A stretch of DNA of 64,000 nucleotides from Patella vulgata (Eukaryota > Mollusca > Gastropoda > Patellidae): positions 36,599,540 to 36,663,539 of the forward strand of contig NC_065884.2 of NCBI RefSeq assembly GCF_932274485.2. The letters are read 5' to 3'. The position numbers and the translations under genes were made by a program. Shown in pieces: positions 46,395-58,317 of the stretch. Position 1 is the first letter of the stretch. Each line of letters starts with the position of its first letter. Under the pieces are notes generated by a model. It had not been told where the DNA came from and ran no database searches. It saw nothing but the letters and a program-made list of their open reading frames with translations.

Positions 46395-47958
46395 CTATAA
46401 GAATCACAACTCTTCGAGGATCGTATCGGATCAACTCTTCGAGGATAATATCTTGCAAAGTAACTTCATATGAAGGCCAAACATTAAATTTGCCTATCTG
46501 ATATAAATCGTACGTTTCAGAAATTTATTGATGTCTTGTCCAGAGTCTACGCAGAATAGATATCGCAAAAATATTTATATTGTACAAGAAACCCATTTTT
46601 ATGTTATTTTAAAGTCATTCATTATACATTATAAGAAATGCCGGACGCTTAGAAAAGATGGGCACTGTATTGTAAATAGCTGAGTCAATCCATCTATAAA
46701 CAATACTGTAAATTGTTACGTTCGTGTATAATTTCTGATTCCCTTACTTAATTGTTACGTTCGTGTATAATTACTGATTCACTTACTTAATTTTTTTGAT
46801 AAAATTTCGTCTATTGGTCTGATCATTATAAAGCTTCCGCCGCTTTAGGCCTAGGTAGAGACAGGGGGTATCCGTCAAAATAATTTTCGATAATGCATAA
46901 AGGTACTTTTGGTCACCAAACCTATGAAATCGTATCATGAAGATTTATAGTCAATATGCGAAAATTTCAGAAACGGTGAATGAGTGATATCTGAAAAAAA
47001 ATTGACAGTTCCCCCTGATACAGGAGTCATTCTATCAAACATTTCTAGTTCACTCGAGCAGATTCAAGCAAATTTATGGTCGATATGGCGATTAAACTAT
47101 GCGCATATATAGTGAACAACCAATTCACTATCGGTCAAAATTTCGAAAAAGGGGTAACTTTAAAAATTATTTCTGATAATGGGACAAGAGTGGGCAAAAT
47201 TTTTATTGTTGATTTTGGTAGCACTAGTACCCCTCTACATAATTACCGTTTACCCATCTTGCCCATACCCGTACCATCGGCTATATTTAATTTCAAAGAT
47301 AGGGTACTTTCAAGGTGATGGGCGACACCTATCAGTGGTTTCCATACTATGTCTCAGAGTCATGGAGCAACATAAATTGGTCATGATGCTTGAATAGTCG
47401 AAGACATATACTATCATCACCTACCATCAGTATATCACGCAGTCCCTATTTTGGCCTGGAAAAATGACTCTAAATATGCCTAAATTTTGACTCAAAATCG
47501 GTGAAAATAGGCTGAAAATCGTTATAGGGCCATATCTCCCAAATGGTTAATTTTTTAGATCGGCCCTTTTGGTCAATGAGTAGTCTAGTCGGACTGATTA
47601 ATCCCTGTGAATATGAATCGGATCGGCTGACCCCCACCTTATCACCCCTTGCATGGTTTTCTCGTGGAATGACACTTAAAGTCAATCGGTTATTAACTTT
47701 AGAATGTTCTCGTTGTTGGGTTTCTCTCCTGTTTACTCACTACACATTTTTCGTCATCATTATTTATTTATTGATATTTATCCGATTTTTCAAATATTGT
47801 TCGTACTAGAAAAAATTTAAGCACCAGTGGGCAGCCCCCACCTTGTGTAGCCTGCCATAGGGCTAGCAACCCTATCAGAAATTTTGTCCCTCTACATGGA
47901 ACACCTTAAATGACTTTGCATGTTAATCTCACCAATAAGAATCTAGCAGGTAGTTCTG

Positions 47959-48483
47959 ATGAATTGGCTGAGGGGGGGAGGAATTTCGACTAATGTTACA
48001 TCAAATCCTACCCATAAGGGTAACAAACAACCTAATAATTCAATTGATTCAAATATAAATTGTGAATTTTGTAGTCCGTCTTTTGGTGCTTGTAACTATA
48101 GACAGTGTAAATTATGTACTGATTACAATGAAGCCCACACATTTAGTAGCTCCGTTACTGGTAGATGCTACCATATTTCTACAGATCAAAACCTTAATTG
48201 TAATACGCAAAATATAGTATATTTATTAACCTGCAATTACTGCAGATTACGGTATGTTGGGGAAATAAGTAAATCTTGTAAAACAAGGTTTAATAATCAT
48301 AGATCCGCAGGAAATTCTGAAAATGCACACAAACTACTATATCAACATTTTAAACAAAATCCATGTAAGGATTTTGGATACAGAGTACAAAAAATTGAAA
48401 AACTTCCTGGTTCAGGACACCTCAGTAATGGCAAAATTGATCCTGCAGTTACACAAAAAAGAACTCAGAAGAAACTTGGATAA
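47959..48483 (+). pseudogene. GIY-YIG endonuclease part of the Penelope-like element
   Basis: 174 codons. A Cys-rich segment (CEFCSPSFGACNYRQCKLC) precedes the nuclease: NIVYLLTCNYCRLRYVGE gives the GIY and YIG positions as VYL and YVG, followed by KTRFNNHRS with the conserved Arg and His. In Penelope-like elements this domain nicks the target DNA to prime reverse transcription. The RT follows after a degraded linker in which reading frames at 48592-48837 (CVLNLARQIIHTLKKSTAKK) look like part of the same polyprotein. Confidence 0.8.
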
Positions 48484-48969
48484 TAAAATTACAGACCATT
48501 TTCTCTAATGGTCTCAATGATAGATTTAGAAACATCGATTATAGTAACCGTAATGAAAACACTTTGATTACAAGAAATTGTTACAAACAACTTGATCATA
48601 AATTTCAAAATAAAAAAATCAAAATTTCAAAAAGATCCAGAAAGTATTTTGAATGAATTGTATTCTGTATGTCAATGCCATACTTCCGATAATTTTTCTT
48701 GTGCAGCTTGTGTACTCAACCTAGCCCGACAAATTATACACACTTTGAAAAAATCTACAGCTAAGAAACTTGGTGTCCTCGTACAGGATATCATCTATTC
48801 TAATCAACTTAATGAACGCTTTCTTCCTCAATATTAAGATGTTATAACCAATTTGATAAATAGTAAATTTTCACCTAAGCATTCAATACAGCCTCATAAA
48901 GTGCATAAGAAAAAACCTGACGTGTTATGTTAAATCCTTTTTACAGATAAACATATACAAGACATCGGA

Positions 48970-51423
48970 TTGAATGGAATCTTTAGAGACCGATCAGTAA
49001 TTAAATCTATACCAGATACTATTCCTAAAATTTCACCTACAGTCGTATACAAATTTTTACCTCCAATTCATAATAAAATATTTAAAGTAGCTAAGTCTCT
49101 AACTCAATATCATCCAAAATCTTCGACATTGAAAACAGTTGAATGTCTTGCTACTCTTCAAGAGAGATTTGTTCTAACGCCTGTCGATAAGGCCAGCAAT
49201 AATATTGCCTTTATCTGTAAAAAATACTATATCAGAAATATTCTTACTGATGTTGGACTTTGGCCCAATACCCATAATGACACTTACAAATGTATTACAG
49301 ATTTAAAGTTACTAAGTCTCTTACTCAATATTATACAAAGTCTTACACGTTGAAAACACGAATTATTTGTCAATTCAAATCAACATTGATGCTGTAATCT
49401 TACCGGGAAAAGGTAGGCTTCTGATATCCAATATCTAAGACAAAATAAACATTTTACCATTGGTACACGAATCGTGTACCATAGTGCATTTCATCGTCAT
49501 TTGAAACAAGTGACCAGAAAGAGCGAGGCTAGACATATTCCACAACTCATGTCATACGGCATGCAGAATAGACTAGAATAACCAGACGCTAGAAATTTCT
49601 ATTCGGTTGAGACTCATGCCGTATTTCGCTGGATCGAACTGTTTTGAAATTAGAGTCAAAACGGAAACAATTGAATGTAAATCAGTTCATATACAATCAG
49701 ATTACATTATTGTATGCGTTGCGACCCATTTGGGTCAATTTCTTTCTAGGTCCCAAATATTAGCGATTTAGCTCCTTTAACTAAACTAGATATTTTACAT
49801 AAACAATATAGATTTAACAGGAGTAATGATATTAAAGACAATGTGAAAACAGATGCACTACCTTACATTTATTCTATACCTAAATTCCATAAAAACCCAG
49901 TCAAGTTCAGATACATAATATCCTCCAGTATCTGCCAAACGAAACCATTAGCTAAGACTATCACCAAAGGACTTAAATCAGAGGCGGATTGGGGCCGGGA
50001 ACCGGCCCGGGCTCCCGTGTCGGAGTGGCCCCTTTTACTGCCCACGGAGCCCGGAGGGGGGGGATCCGGGGGCTTTGCCCCGGGAATATTTTGAAAAATG
50101 AACCCCAAATATGCGATTTGGTCGCATATCTGATTATAATGGGAGGTCATTTCCCGGAATTTGAGACCATTCCCGACATCCCAATTCTATAATTTCATCT
50201 CTGAAAATAACGAGTTAATAAAAATGTCAAGGAATGTTTAACACCAGCCTCAGGAAATCGTCTCGCACTCATATTCAGCCAGCAGACCAGCTATCATCAA
50301 ATTTTGCCGAGGCCTTAAAATTGAATTTTTTTTGAGTTACGAACCATCGGCAGACGTTTCTGGCGTATCCCCACAAACAGGTTGCAGATGACTTAATAAT
50401 TAGTAAATTTGCTGGCGACAGTGTCGGGTGAATCCCACCCGGCCCAGAAAGTCTATTATACCAGCCAATTCCAGACTCAAGTGATGGCGTGGCGGCCCGT
50501 TAAAGCCACCGGCCACATACAACATGATCATCATCGCTCCATGGCCGGTCCAATACCCCCCCTCCCCTCCCATATAATGTTCAGCAGAAAAAGGTTTTTT
50601 AGACGAATTAGACAAAATTATTTTTTTCATTTTTTGTCCGACCGGCCCTTCGGGCGATGGCCCGATGGCCCAATCTGCCCCTGACTTAAATTATGCCAAA
50701 CCCAACTTGATGGTCATTTATGTCGAAGATGCTAAATGGATTATAAAACGTTGCAATGCCGACACTGTAGTTTTTGATAAAGAAAAATTTCAAAACATCA
50801 TACATTTCCTTATTGACAATGCCATATTTGATGTTGGGGATCAGATAATACAGCAAACTATTGGTTTACCAATGGGAACTGACCCCGCCCCATTTATGGC
50901 AAATGCACATTTATATAAATATAAATTCGATTTTCAAGACCATAAAAGAAAAACAGATTACAAAGTAGCTAAAAGTCTAAACTACACCTTCCGATACATT
51001 GATGACATAACACCTATCAATGATAACAGAAATTTCAACAAATATAAAAGTGAAATATATCCTTCTGAACTAATATTAAATAAAGAAAATTCCGGCACTG
51101 TAAATGCATCTGTTCTTGAAATGGACATCAGTATAATTAACAATTTTGGTTTTGAAGTAGTAAAATACCCGTCAATCTATAGTAACATACCAGATACCAC
51201 GCCATCTAGTGTTTTCTATTCACAGGCATTACGATTTTTGTCAATATGCAACAATAAAGAACTATTTCTTTCTCGAATAAAATCTCTTTACTTTAAATGC
51301 ACTGCCAAAGATGGCACACAATTACGCATTTTGAAAGAAATTTCAAAACTTCCATTTCTTCAACATACCAAGTTTGACATTTCTTATAAGTATATAACCG
51401 ACTACAGTACATTTTGGTTTTGA
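48970..51423 (+). pseudogene. reverse transcriptase part of the Penelope-like element
   Basis: Found in separate stretches: 48970-49353 (TPVDKASNNIAFICKKYY), 49790-49978 (LPYIYSIPKFHKNPVKFRYI) and 50692-51423 (QQTIGLPMGTDPAPFMANAH, the FRYIDDIT catalytic site with two Asp, and a C-terminal VLEMDISI). The RT is of the telomerase-related Penelope type. The hAT MITE sits between the second and third stretches. Stops and frame changes between stretches rule out a functional enzyme. Confidence 0.82.
49979..50683. mobile_element. hAT-type MITE, 705 bp
   Basis: Ends CAGAGGCGGATTGGG and, inverted, CAGGGGCAGATTGGG (13 of 15 match). Perfect 8-bp duplication ACTTAAAT at 49971-49978 and 50684-50691. GC-rich, with GGGCCC-like and CCCTTCGGGCG blocks near the ends. 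No transposase. The short ORFs inside are not genes. Confidence 0.88.
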
Positions 51424-51679
51424 AGTAGTAAAATACCCGTCAATCTATAGTAACATACCAGATACCACGCTATCTAGTGTTTTCTATTCACAGGCATTAC
51501 GATTTTTGAAAATATGCAACAATAAAGAACTATTTCTTTCTCAAATAAAATCTCTTTACTTTAAATGCACTGCCAAAGGTGGCACACAATTACGCATTTT
51601 GAAAGAAATTTAAAAACTTCCATTTCTTCAACATACCAAGTTTGACATTTCTTATAAGTATATAACCGACTAAATATTG
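51144..51679 (+). repeat. 268-bp tandem duplication at the Penelope-like 3' end
   Basis: 51144-51411 and 51412-51679 are near-identical (both begin TTTTGGTTTTGAAGTAGTAA), with only a few differences. The first lies in the RT reading frame, the second does not extend it. Confidence 0.85.
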
Positions 51680-52118
51680 GATAATGATCCAAGTCAAATT
51701 TTATCTTGATTTTCTGTAGTTACCTAGCCCTGTCTGAGTTATCCCCCTTATTGTTATGCCTTTATAAAAACACTTACATAGTACGATTTCTTCAGCATAC
51801 CTGTTTTGCATTTCTTGTGTGGGATATTAATTTATAAATTGTACAATTACATAACTTAATAATTCCGATTGGTCGCTAAAAACTTACAGTTTATTTTGCT
51901 TTTCATGTTATTTTATCTGGATTATCGCCCTTTTTATTGTGATTTTTTTATCACCTTCTAAGTTATGACGTTGTTCCCAGAATAACGTCACTCAGTCAGC
52001 AGACGGCTGTCTTTTGGGACAGTCTCCATTTCCTATTCGCTTCTTTGTATTCAGTTTTGTTTTTTTGTGACGGATGGAACATGTACCCTATATCATGTAT
52101 TCAATATACCTCTAAATT
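51680..52118. other. no gene seen; probable 3' flank of the Penelope-like element
   Basis: AT-rich, without repeats shared with the window; may include the untranslated end of the preceding element. Confidence 0.4.
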
Positions 52119-52317
52119 GTGCCTACGGCCTACTCTTATTTCAAATTTCAACTGTCAACGGTTCTCTTGACTAGACACAGTTCCTTGTCAGGCCCTGCAT
52201 CCTGCATCACTGACAAGGGGAAGCCATGTCAAAAAATCCTGAGTAATTCTTTAGGCCAACCCCAGACTTCATGACTGGTGATCCACCGTTTACTCAATGA
52301 GCCACCACGGCTCCCTT
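52119..52317 (-). mobile_element. old tRNA-SINE B fragment
   Basis: Minus strand. GGGAGCCGTGGTGGCTCATT head, AGTGATGCAGGATGCAGGGC and GACAAGGAACTGTGTCTAG mark SINE B; the 3' half is lost. Confidence 0.65.
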
Positions 52318-52555
52318 TCTAACTGTGGAATAAACTACGAAATCAAAGTTGGACAGAGACAAGAAGACTTTATAAAATCAAAACAAACAAATATAAAATC
52401 CAATGTGAAAAGAAACAAGTATAAAATAAGATCACCTGGACAAATATATTGGGTTTCTAGCGGAAGATTAAATACAACTTCTAAAATCAGAAGACATCAA
52501 AACAAACAAGCATGAAATAATTTTTTATAATTCTGATCTCTACAATCAGAAGTAG

Positions 52556-52682
52556 ACAAAATGGTACGAAAATGAACAAGCACCCAATATTTTTAATTTC
52601 TAATGGAAGACAGACACAATTTTCTAAAGGCAGACACAATCTTCTAAAGGCAGACATAATCTTCTAAAGACAGACATGGGCC
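52556..52682. repeat. short tandem repeat, ~20-bp unit
   Basis: TTCTAAAGGCAGACACAATC recurs about four times with small changes up to 52675. The preceding 240 bp (52318-52555) show no gene. Confidence 0.7.
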
Positions 52683-54049
52683 ATTTTCACAAAAACGTAC
52701 AAAAAACGAAAAAAACGGTGGGATCTTTCTGAAACTTTGACCTACCCCCCCAAGAATGGGTGGTGGCTTTGGAATAGGTATGTTTTCAAAACGTTTTACA
52801 CATCCGAAATTACTGAATTTTACGAACGAATGCATTTGACCTACATTGCTGTGACTTTTTGACCTATTTTACTAAAAAAAAATTCTTTGAGTACCTTGAA
52901 TCATTTACTTCAAATCTGCTATTTCGGATTTTCGAATTTCGAAAATTCGTCGCTGTGATTTCGAACCGGAAGTTAAAATCAACTTGACAACTTCTTTAAT
53001 AGTTGCACGATTTTCATGAAATTCAGTATGTAAGTTGATCTTACCGATACAACTTGAAAAATGTCATTAGAAATTTTCTGTATTATCTCCCCTTGATGAA
53101 ATTAAGGATCAAAGTTTTAAAAAAAATCGACGAAATATAGGTCCGATTGCCTTGAAATTGTATTTCTTTACTAGTTACGACACTACTGATTCGTACACAA
53201 AAAATGGGGTTTGTAGCCCAAACCGGAAGTGCCACCATCTTGAAATGTGAAATATCGCTAAGGCTTTTTTGATATTTTACTTACAGACAAGGAACTTATA
53301 TTTTCCGAATCCTTGAAGGAATGCCCATAAAATGTAGGGCTTAGAATTTTGATTTCTGGCAAATGATGGACGCCATTTTGAATTGAAAATGAAAAATAGT
53401 GAAAAATCCACATTAATGGGCTTGAAAACATACACAATTGGTCGTGACTTAGAGAATGTGTCTCCTATTACCAAAATTATTACATTTCAGGATAGCCTGG
53501 ATCATGGTCGAATGTTTGGTATTTGAATATTTCAAAAATTCGAATTTCTCCTATGATGTTTTCCGTGCCGACAAGGTTGTTTTCGAGTTTAGCTGGTTTT
53601 GATTTCGCGCATGCGCTACACAGGAACCAACAGTACCATGAGTACTAAATTCCGGCGAGCAACTTTTCACGTTGGTACCTAGGTACCCTGTAAATTTCAA
53701 GGTGATACCTGCATTCGTTCAAGTCGTTTGTTCTTGTCACCTGCCTTTCGTCAATTTACGGCTTCCATGAGGGGAAAAAAGTGGAATTTCGCCATGACAC
53801 CGGCACCGATTGTCCGAAAACCATGAAATTTGGACACAATACGCCCATTACTACCCCAGACTCTGTGCTTTACCCCCATTTTGATCCCATTAAAAAAAAA
53901 AGAGTTTTAGCAAAAAAACGATTTTCGGAATTGAATATTGGTTTTAACCCTGTCATACCCAGACATGATATACATATTATTATAATACCTATGAAATATT
54001 TTAATTATTCACTGCTATAATATGAATTATCACTTATTTCCCGTTAAAT
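52683..54049. other. 1.4 kb without gene; old repeat-like sequence
   Basis: No coding sequence. ACCGGAAGT occurs near 52976 and 53222, as in the tandem repeat at 56.8-58.1 kb, and the phrase style (TTTCATGAAATT...) is similar, so this may be a distant relative. Confidence 0.4.
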
Positions 54050-54200
54050 AAATATCGGTCACCGGGTGCAGCTGTACAACTTCAAGGACCCTGGCCTCAA
54101 GTGCATGGGACCAACTCTACATTTTCTGAAATGTCAATAAAAGCCCTGGAATGATTTCATTTAAAAAAAATAATCAGAAAGTAAATCTATTTTTATTTAT
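54050..54200 (-). mobile_element. fragment of the 6857-8066 hAT family
   Basis: Inverted match to about 6979-7094: CACCGGGTGCAGCTGTACAA, CTTCAAGGACCCTGG, ACTCTACATTTTCTGAAATG and GGAATGATTTCA. No ends. 54200-54573 shows no feature apart from a C-rich run at 54484-54500. Confidence 0.75.
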
Positions 54201-54573
54201 ATGCTATTTGTTGCCAGAAAATATATTTTGTTACTAGTCTAATTCAAATTTAAAAATAAACAATATTTTTTCTGAAAATCAATGTCGAAATTTAGTGTAT
54301 CATATATGATACAATGGGTCTGAGGCATATTTTATTGATATATAGAAATTAATGCAGTGTTCTCATTATGTGTTAAAAGAGTGCCAGAAATGTCTCGAAA
54401 TTCAGCCATTTGTGTATTTAGTATATCAAGTATATGCGTGTATTACAAGGCTCTGATTTGTGTGATTTGTGTACACCCCGCTCCCCCCCCCCTCCTCCTC
54501 ATGTCACTATCATGTACATATCAATTCTGCTGCCAACCCACCCACGCGAACATGACTAAATTATGAAACATTG

Positions 54574-54950
54574 TCTAGTCGTTTGTATGTTACGACAAAA
54601 CGAGGCCAGCGTGGCTCATTTGTGCAGAACGGAGGGCCTTGCAAGGATTAGTGTCTAGTTGTTCGGATGGGTACAAAAACCCGAGGTCAAAGTGGTTCCC
54701 CGTTGGCACGCCCATCCCATCGTCCATGGTACAAGGATTAGTGCCTACTCGCTTGGATGGTATGCAAAACAGAGGTCCCCGTTCTCTCCCTTTGTCCGTG
54801 GTTCTTGACCGAAGGCCCGACAACTAACTTTCCGTGCAGTTTTTTGGGTAGGACGAAAAATCGAAATCCTGTGTGCATATTGGCCTGCACGAAAAATAAT
54901 CCTTTGCATTTGGAATTTTATGCACCCACCCCACCCTCGAACAACGATTA
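54574..54950 (+). mobile_element. degenerate tRNA-SINE B with internal duplications
   Basis: The block around GGATTAGTGTCTAGTTG...GGATGG...AAAACCGAGGTC is present about three times in succession (54633, 54731, 54835 as relics), followed by GTGTGCATATTGGCCTGCAC and TTTGCATTTGGAATT. Old copy with internal tandem growth. Confidence 0.55.
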
Positions 54951-55013
54951 ACATAACATTTTGTTTTCACTACCTACATTGTAAAATTTGTTTGATTTCA
55001 GATGACTTAGCCC

Positions 55014-55193
55014 CGGTTTTTCACAGTGAAAGATTTTGATGAAACTTGACATGCATGTTTATAACCCAAAGATATGGTTCCTTTCGATATTTGCGCATAT
55101 CGAATCGTAACTTCTTGAATTATGGTCCCTGATTGTAAGAAAAATCACTTTATATTTCGCGTGTTCTCTATCTATCTCTCGGAAATGGAATAT
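55014..55193 (-). mobile_element. pearl-D fragment, inverted
   Basis: Minus strand reads GAGAGATAGATAGAGAACAC, CAATCAGGGACCATAATTCA, GATTCGATATGCGCAAATAT and ACATGCATGTCAAGTTTCAT, as in D1. No ends. Confidence 0.7.
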
Positions 55194-56329
55194 GGAAATA
55201 CACAAGCTAGCTAGTGTATTACAGGGTGGTGGTGGTGGGGATGAGGTCTTCTATTTGCAATGATTTTTTGACTACAAAATATACGCTCTAACTCATTACT
55301 CAAACTACAGCAAAAAAGCGGTACCGTAAACCCCATTTTATATATTCTTACAATAGCAACGCACTTCGGGATTAACTTAGAAATGGTTCCACTACTGATG
55401 TCTTCCGCCTTACTCCTGCCACAGTAGTGGCTTGTCCTACAGAGTTCCTTTCCGCAAGTTTTTTTTAGTCAAATGACTACAAAAAGGTTACTGACCTATG
55501 TATAGCTCCCTTAATTTACACATAAACTGACCTAAAACTGCACTGCACATATAATAAACCAATTCCCATTGAAATAAAGGTGAAGCCGTACCGCATAATT
55601 ATATGATTTGATGAAACCCAACTGCTACCTGAAGTTTCTCGCCTATCGAAGTTATAATATCCGCCGGTGTCATGGTGGCTCGCACATTATAAGAATCATT
55701 GCTTTGAAAATGTAGAACGCATTAACACAAAGAAAAACTGATCGGTAACTAGTTTAGTGGCCCAGTCTTCACTATAATTTGTGATAGAATTACTTATTTA
55801 AAAAAAACTGAATGATGTAAAAATAAAAATGGTTGGAGTGCCCAAGTTTAGATTTGTCGTTGATTTCATAAAGATGTTAGGATATAGAACATTAAATACT
55901 GTGTGATTCAACATGGCGGCCGAGGGGTTTAATATGATACAAGTACGAAATACATGTACATGTAGTACCAAATGGTTTATATGTATGAGAGTCAAGGTTT
56001 GGACTAAATGTCTTGGGGAAGTAGGAGGCGACTAGTATGTGCCTCTCTTTAGTGGACCGATGTGAGATTGCCGGGTAGGCCTATTCACCTTCGGTTATGT
56101 GTCAATGTCAAATAAGCGGCTTCTTATCAACACGATCGGCTCTGGGCCGGTTTAATTCTACGTATCTCTCGTACCTGAGAGAAGAAAGATTTTTTAGCCG
56201 AGAGAATATCTTCCGTCAAAGTGATTGTTGATTCATAGATTCTAATAACCCCTTTTGCAGTTCATATGAAAGCTTTGATATCTGCTATGCAGATCTAGTT
56301 CTTATTATTATTATTCAAATTCCATTTTG
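55194..56329. other. 1.1 kb without recognised features
   Basis: No gene-like reading frame, RNA or shared repeat noted. The sequence is less AT-rich than its neighbours in places. Confidence 0.35.
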
Positions 56330-56779
56330 ATTAGATCTCAGCAACTGCTTGTCGCATCGTTTCGATTTCTTCGGTTTTACTGGAAAAGTGGGTGTGACTT
56401 AGAGGATAAAGCTATTTTGAACGTTCTGCGACAATGCGAAATGTCCGAAATCACCGAAGCTATCGATTTTAAAAATATTGCAGTAATTTTAAAAATAATC
56501 GTTGGATTTTAACTTTCAATACATTTTGGCATAGTCGGAGACAGGGCACATAGCTACGCTACTTTTGATTTTTGATTTTCGGCAAATCTTCGCAGATATT
56601 AGGCGCCAAATTTAGAAAATTTAAATTTTTACAAAAAACTTTTTTATTTATGAATATTTTTTAATCGTGTTTTACACAAATATAACGAGTCATCTGACTT
56701 GGGCTAATATGTGAAAAGTTTTTGACTCGGTAATTTTCCTTGGCCCCCATTGGCTAATTCAGTTTTTCAGTCCTAGATT

Positions 56780-58140
56780 AATTATTCATTGTTCGATTTG
56801 TATATAACAAAGTTCATATGCTCTGTTGTCTCAATTGTCATTTTTTTGTTACCAATAGTGTTATCTGTCGATACCGGAAGTGGCGTAATTTTGACAGTTA
56901 GGTACCATTTTTCGAAAACAAATATTATTTTTTTCAAATCTGGTATAACTGAAATTGTGCCCTTTAAAGGCGCACAAAATGTTGGGACCAGTTTTTTTAA
57001 TTTCGATTCCGTTTTCGAGCTATTTCGATTAAAAGGTGAAAAAAGGTGTAAAATTAAGCTATTTACAACCCATCCAGCGTTTTCATATTTTAAAATATTA
57101 CTTCATAACTTTCATAAACTCGTAGCAATAATCTATACAAAGAGAATGTATGTGAAAATTAATTTGTAATATGCGCAGTTGCCGAGAAATGGGCAATTTT
57201 GCATGGGTCACTCTTTACGCTATTGTGCCTGTAAAAGAGTCAATTATTATTGGATTTTCATAAAAGTGACACCATTTGATGCATAATGTCACTTGTGACT
57301 AGTTCAACTCAATTTAATATTTTCAATGTCACCGGAAATGACGTAATTTGGGCAAAAACTGTATTTATAGCCTTCGAAACAAATAATGTATTCAAATGAG
57401 TCGTATTTGTTGTTTGTTTAAGATTTTGATATTTGATTCTAATCAACTAAAAGTATGAACCCATACGATCATATAGATATCACAAAATGGTTTCTAACTT
57501 GTTCAGTTGCGGAGAAATAGGCAATTTTCAACAAGTCACTTTTCAAGGTTTTTTGTCCATAAAAGTGTCAATTATTATTCGATTTTCATGAAATTTTCAC
57601 TGTGTGATACCTAATGCCATTTACGATTTCATACTAGTAATTTAAGATTTTCATTATCACCGGAAGTAACGTCATTTTGGCAAAAACTGTATTTTTAGCC
57701 TTCAAAACAGATATTTTATTCAAATGAGTCTGATTTGTAATGTTTTTAAAATTATGATATTTGATTCCAATCAGCAAATAGACTGAACCCATACGATCAT
57801 ACAGATACCAAAAAATGGTTTCTAACTTGTATGGTTGCAGAGAAATAGACGATTTCTACAAGTCAATTTTCAAGGTTTTTGGTCTATAAAAGTGGCAATT
57901 ATTATTCGATTTACATAAAATTTTCACCATGTGATGCTTTATGCCATTTCTGATTTCATAAAACTAATTGAACATTTTCATTATCACCGGAAGTATTGTA
58001 CGCTTACATGTAACAAATGTATAAAATGAATTGATATTGTTGGATTTGGTTGATTCGGCGTCCATTTTATTTGATGTGTGCAATGCTTATGTGGAAACCT
58101 GTTTAATGGTTTCATTGGAACCGGAAGTGACATATGTTTA
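56780..58140. repeat. tandem repeat, 328-bp period, about three units plus diverged ends
   Basis: TTGC[CG]GAGAAAT-type landmarks at 57179, 57507 and 57835 are 328 bp apart. Each unit contains ATTATTATTCGATTTTCAT, ACCCATACGATCATA and a CACCGGAAGT-type site, in two units followed by an ACGTAAT/ACGTCAT motif. A more diverged unit probably precedes (ACCGGAAGTGGCGTAAT near 56875). Noncoding. Confidence 0.82.
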
Positions 58141-58317
58141 GGGTAAAGCGGCACAGGTGAAACCCGTCATTACTGCATCGCAGTTCTAGTTTTTGTATTA
58201 CAATTGTTATGTTATATTTTGATATATTATGAATACATGTACGTATTGTTTAAACCACTGTATGTATATCTGACCATTATAAACCAAACCTGATGTAAAT
58301 ACATGTACTTGTATACA

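Larger units (their letters stand above)
44889..47675. mobile_element. TTAA-flanked element, ~700-bp inverted arms, zinc-finger gene pieces inside
   Basis: Flanked by TTAA (44885-44888 and 47676-47679). Ends GTGTCACTCCACGAG and, inverted, GTGTCATTCCACGAG. The left arm (to about 45592) and right arm (from about 46983) are closely similar inverted copies; the right arm has an extra ~10 bp duplication (near 47055). The centre holds two opposed coding pieces. At about 46716-46790 a ~43-bp unit (TTGTTACGTTCGTGTATAAT) is duplicated in tandem. TTAA-type DNA transposon, family open. Confidence 0.85.
44267..47700 (+). mobile_element. pearl-type element P6 with two insertions
   Basis: Head GATAGGTTGCCAGGCAATGA, type-B subhead, then an X copy (44411-44812), a short core-B stretch, a TTAA element (44889-47675), and core resumption AAAGTCAATCGGTTATTAAC to about 47700. 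No tail; 47700-47840 shows no feature. Confidence 0.75.
47840..51680 (+). mobile_element. Penelope-like retroelement with N-terminal GIY-YIG, degraded
   Basis: Domain order GIY-YIG endonuclease (about 48060-48480), then reverse transcriptase (about 48960-51420). Most Penelope-like elements have GIY-YIG after the RT; the reversed order matches the permuted Naiad-type clade. Split by a hAT MITE (49979-50683) and by an unrecognised segment (about 49350-49750). The 3' part ends with a 268-bp tandem duplication. Several frame breaks make it inactive. Confidence 0.8.

Noticed and set aside
44889-47675. Assembly artefact from a collapsed palindrome
   Set aside because: The arms have small real differences (for example a ~10 bp duplication in one arm), and both outer ends join pearl core at TTAA.
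53277-53474. Minus-strand 65-codon ORF
   Set aside because: No homology that I can name and no splice or start context.
56789-57169. 126-codon ORF with a hydrophobic start
   Set aside because: Falls in the diverged first unit of the 328-bp tandem repeat; not conserved as a frame in the next units.
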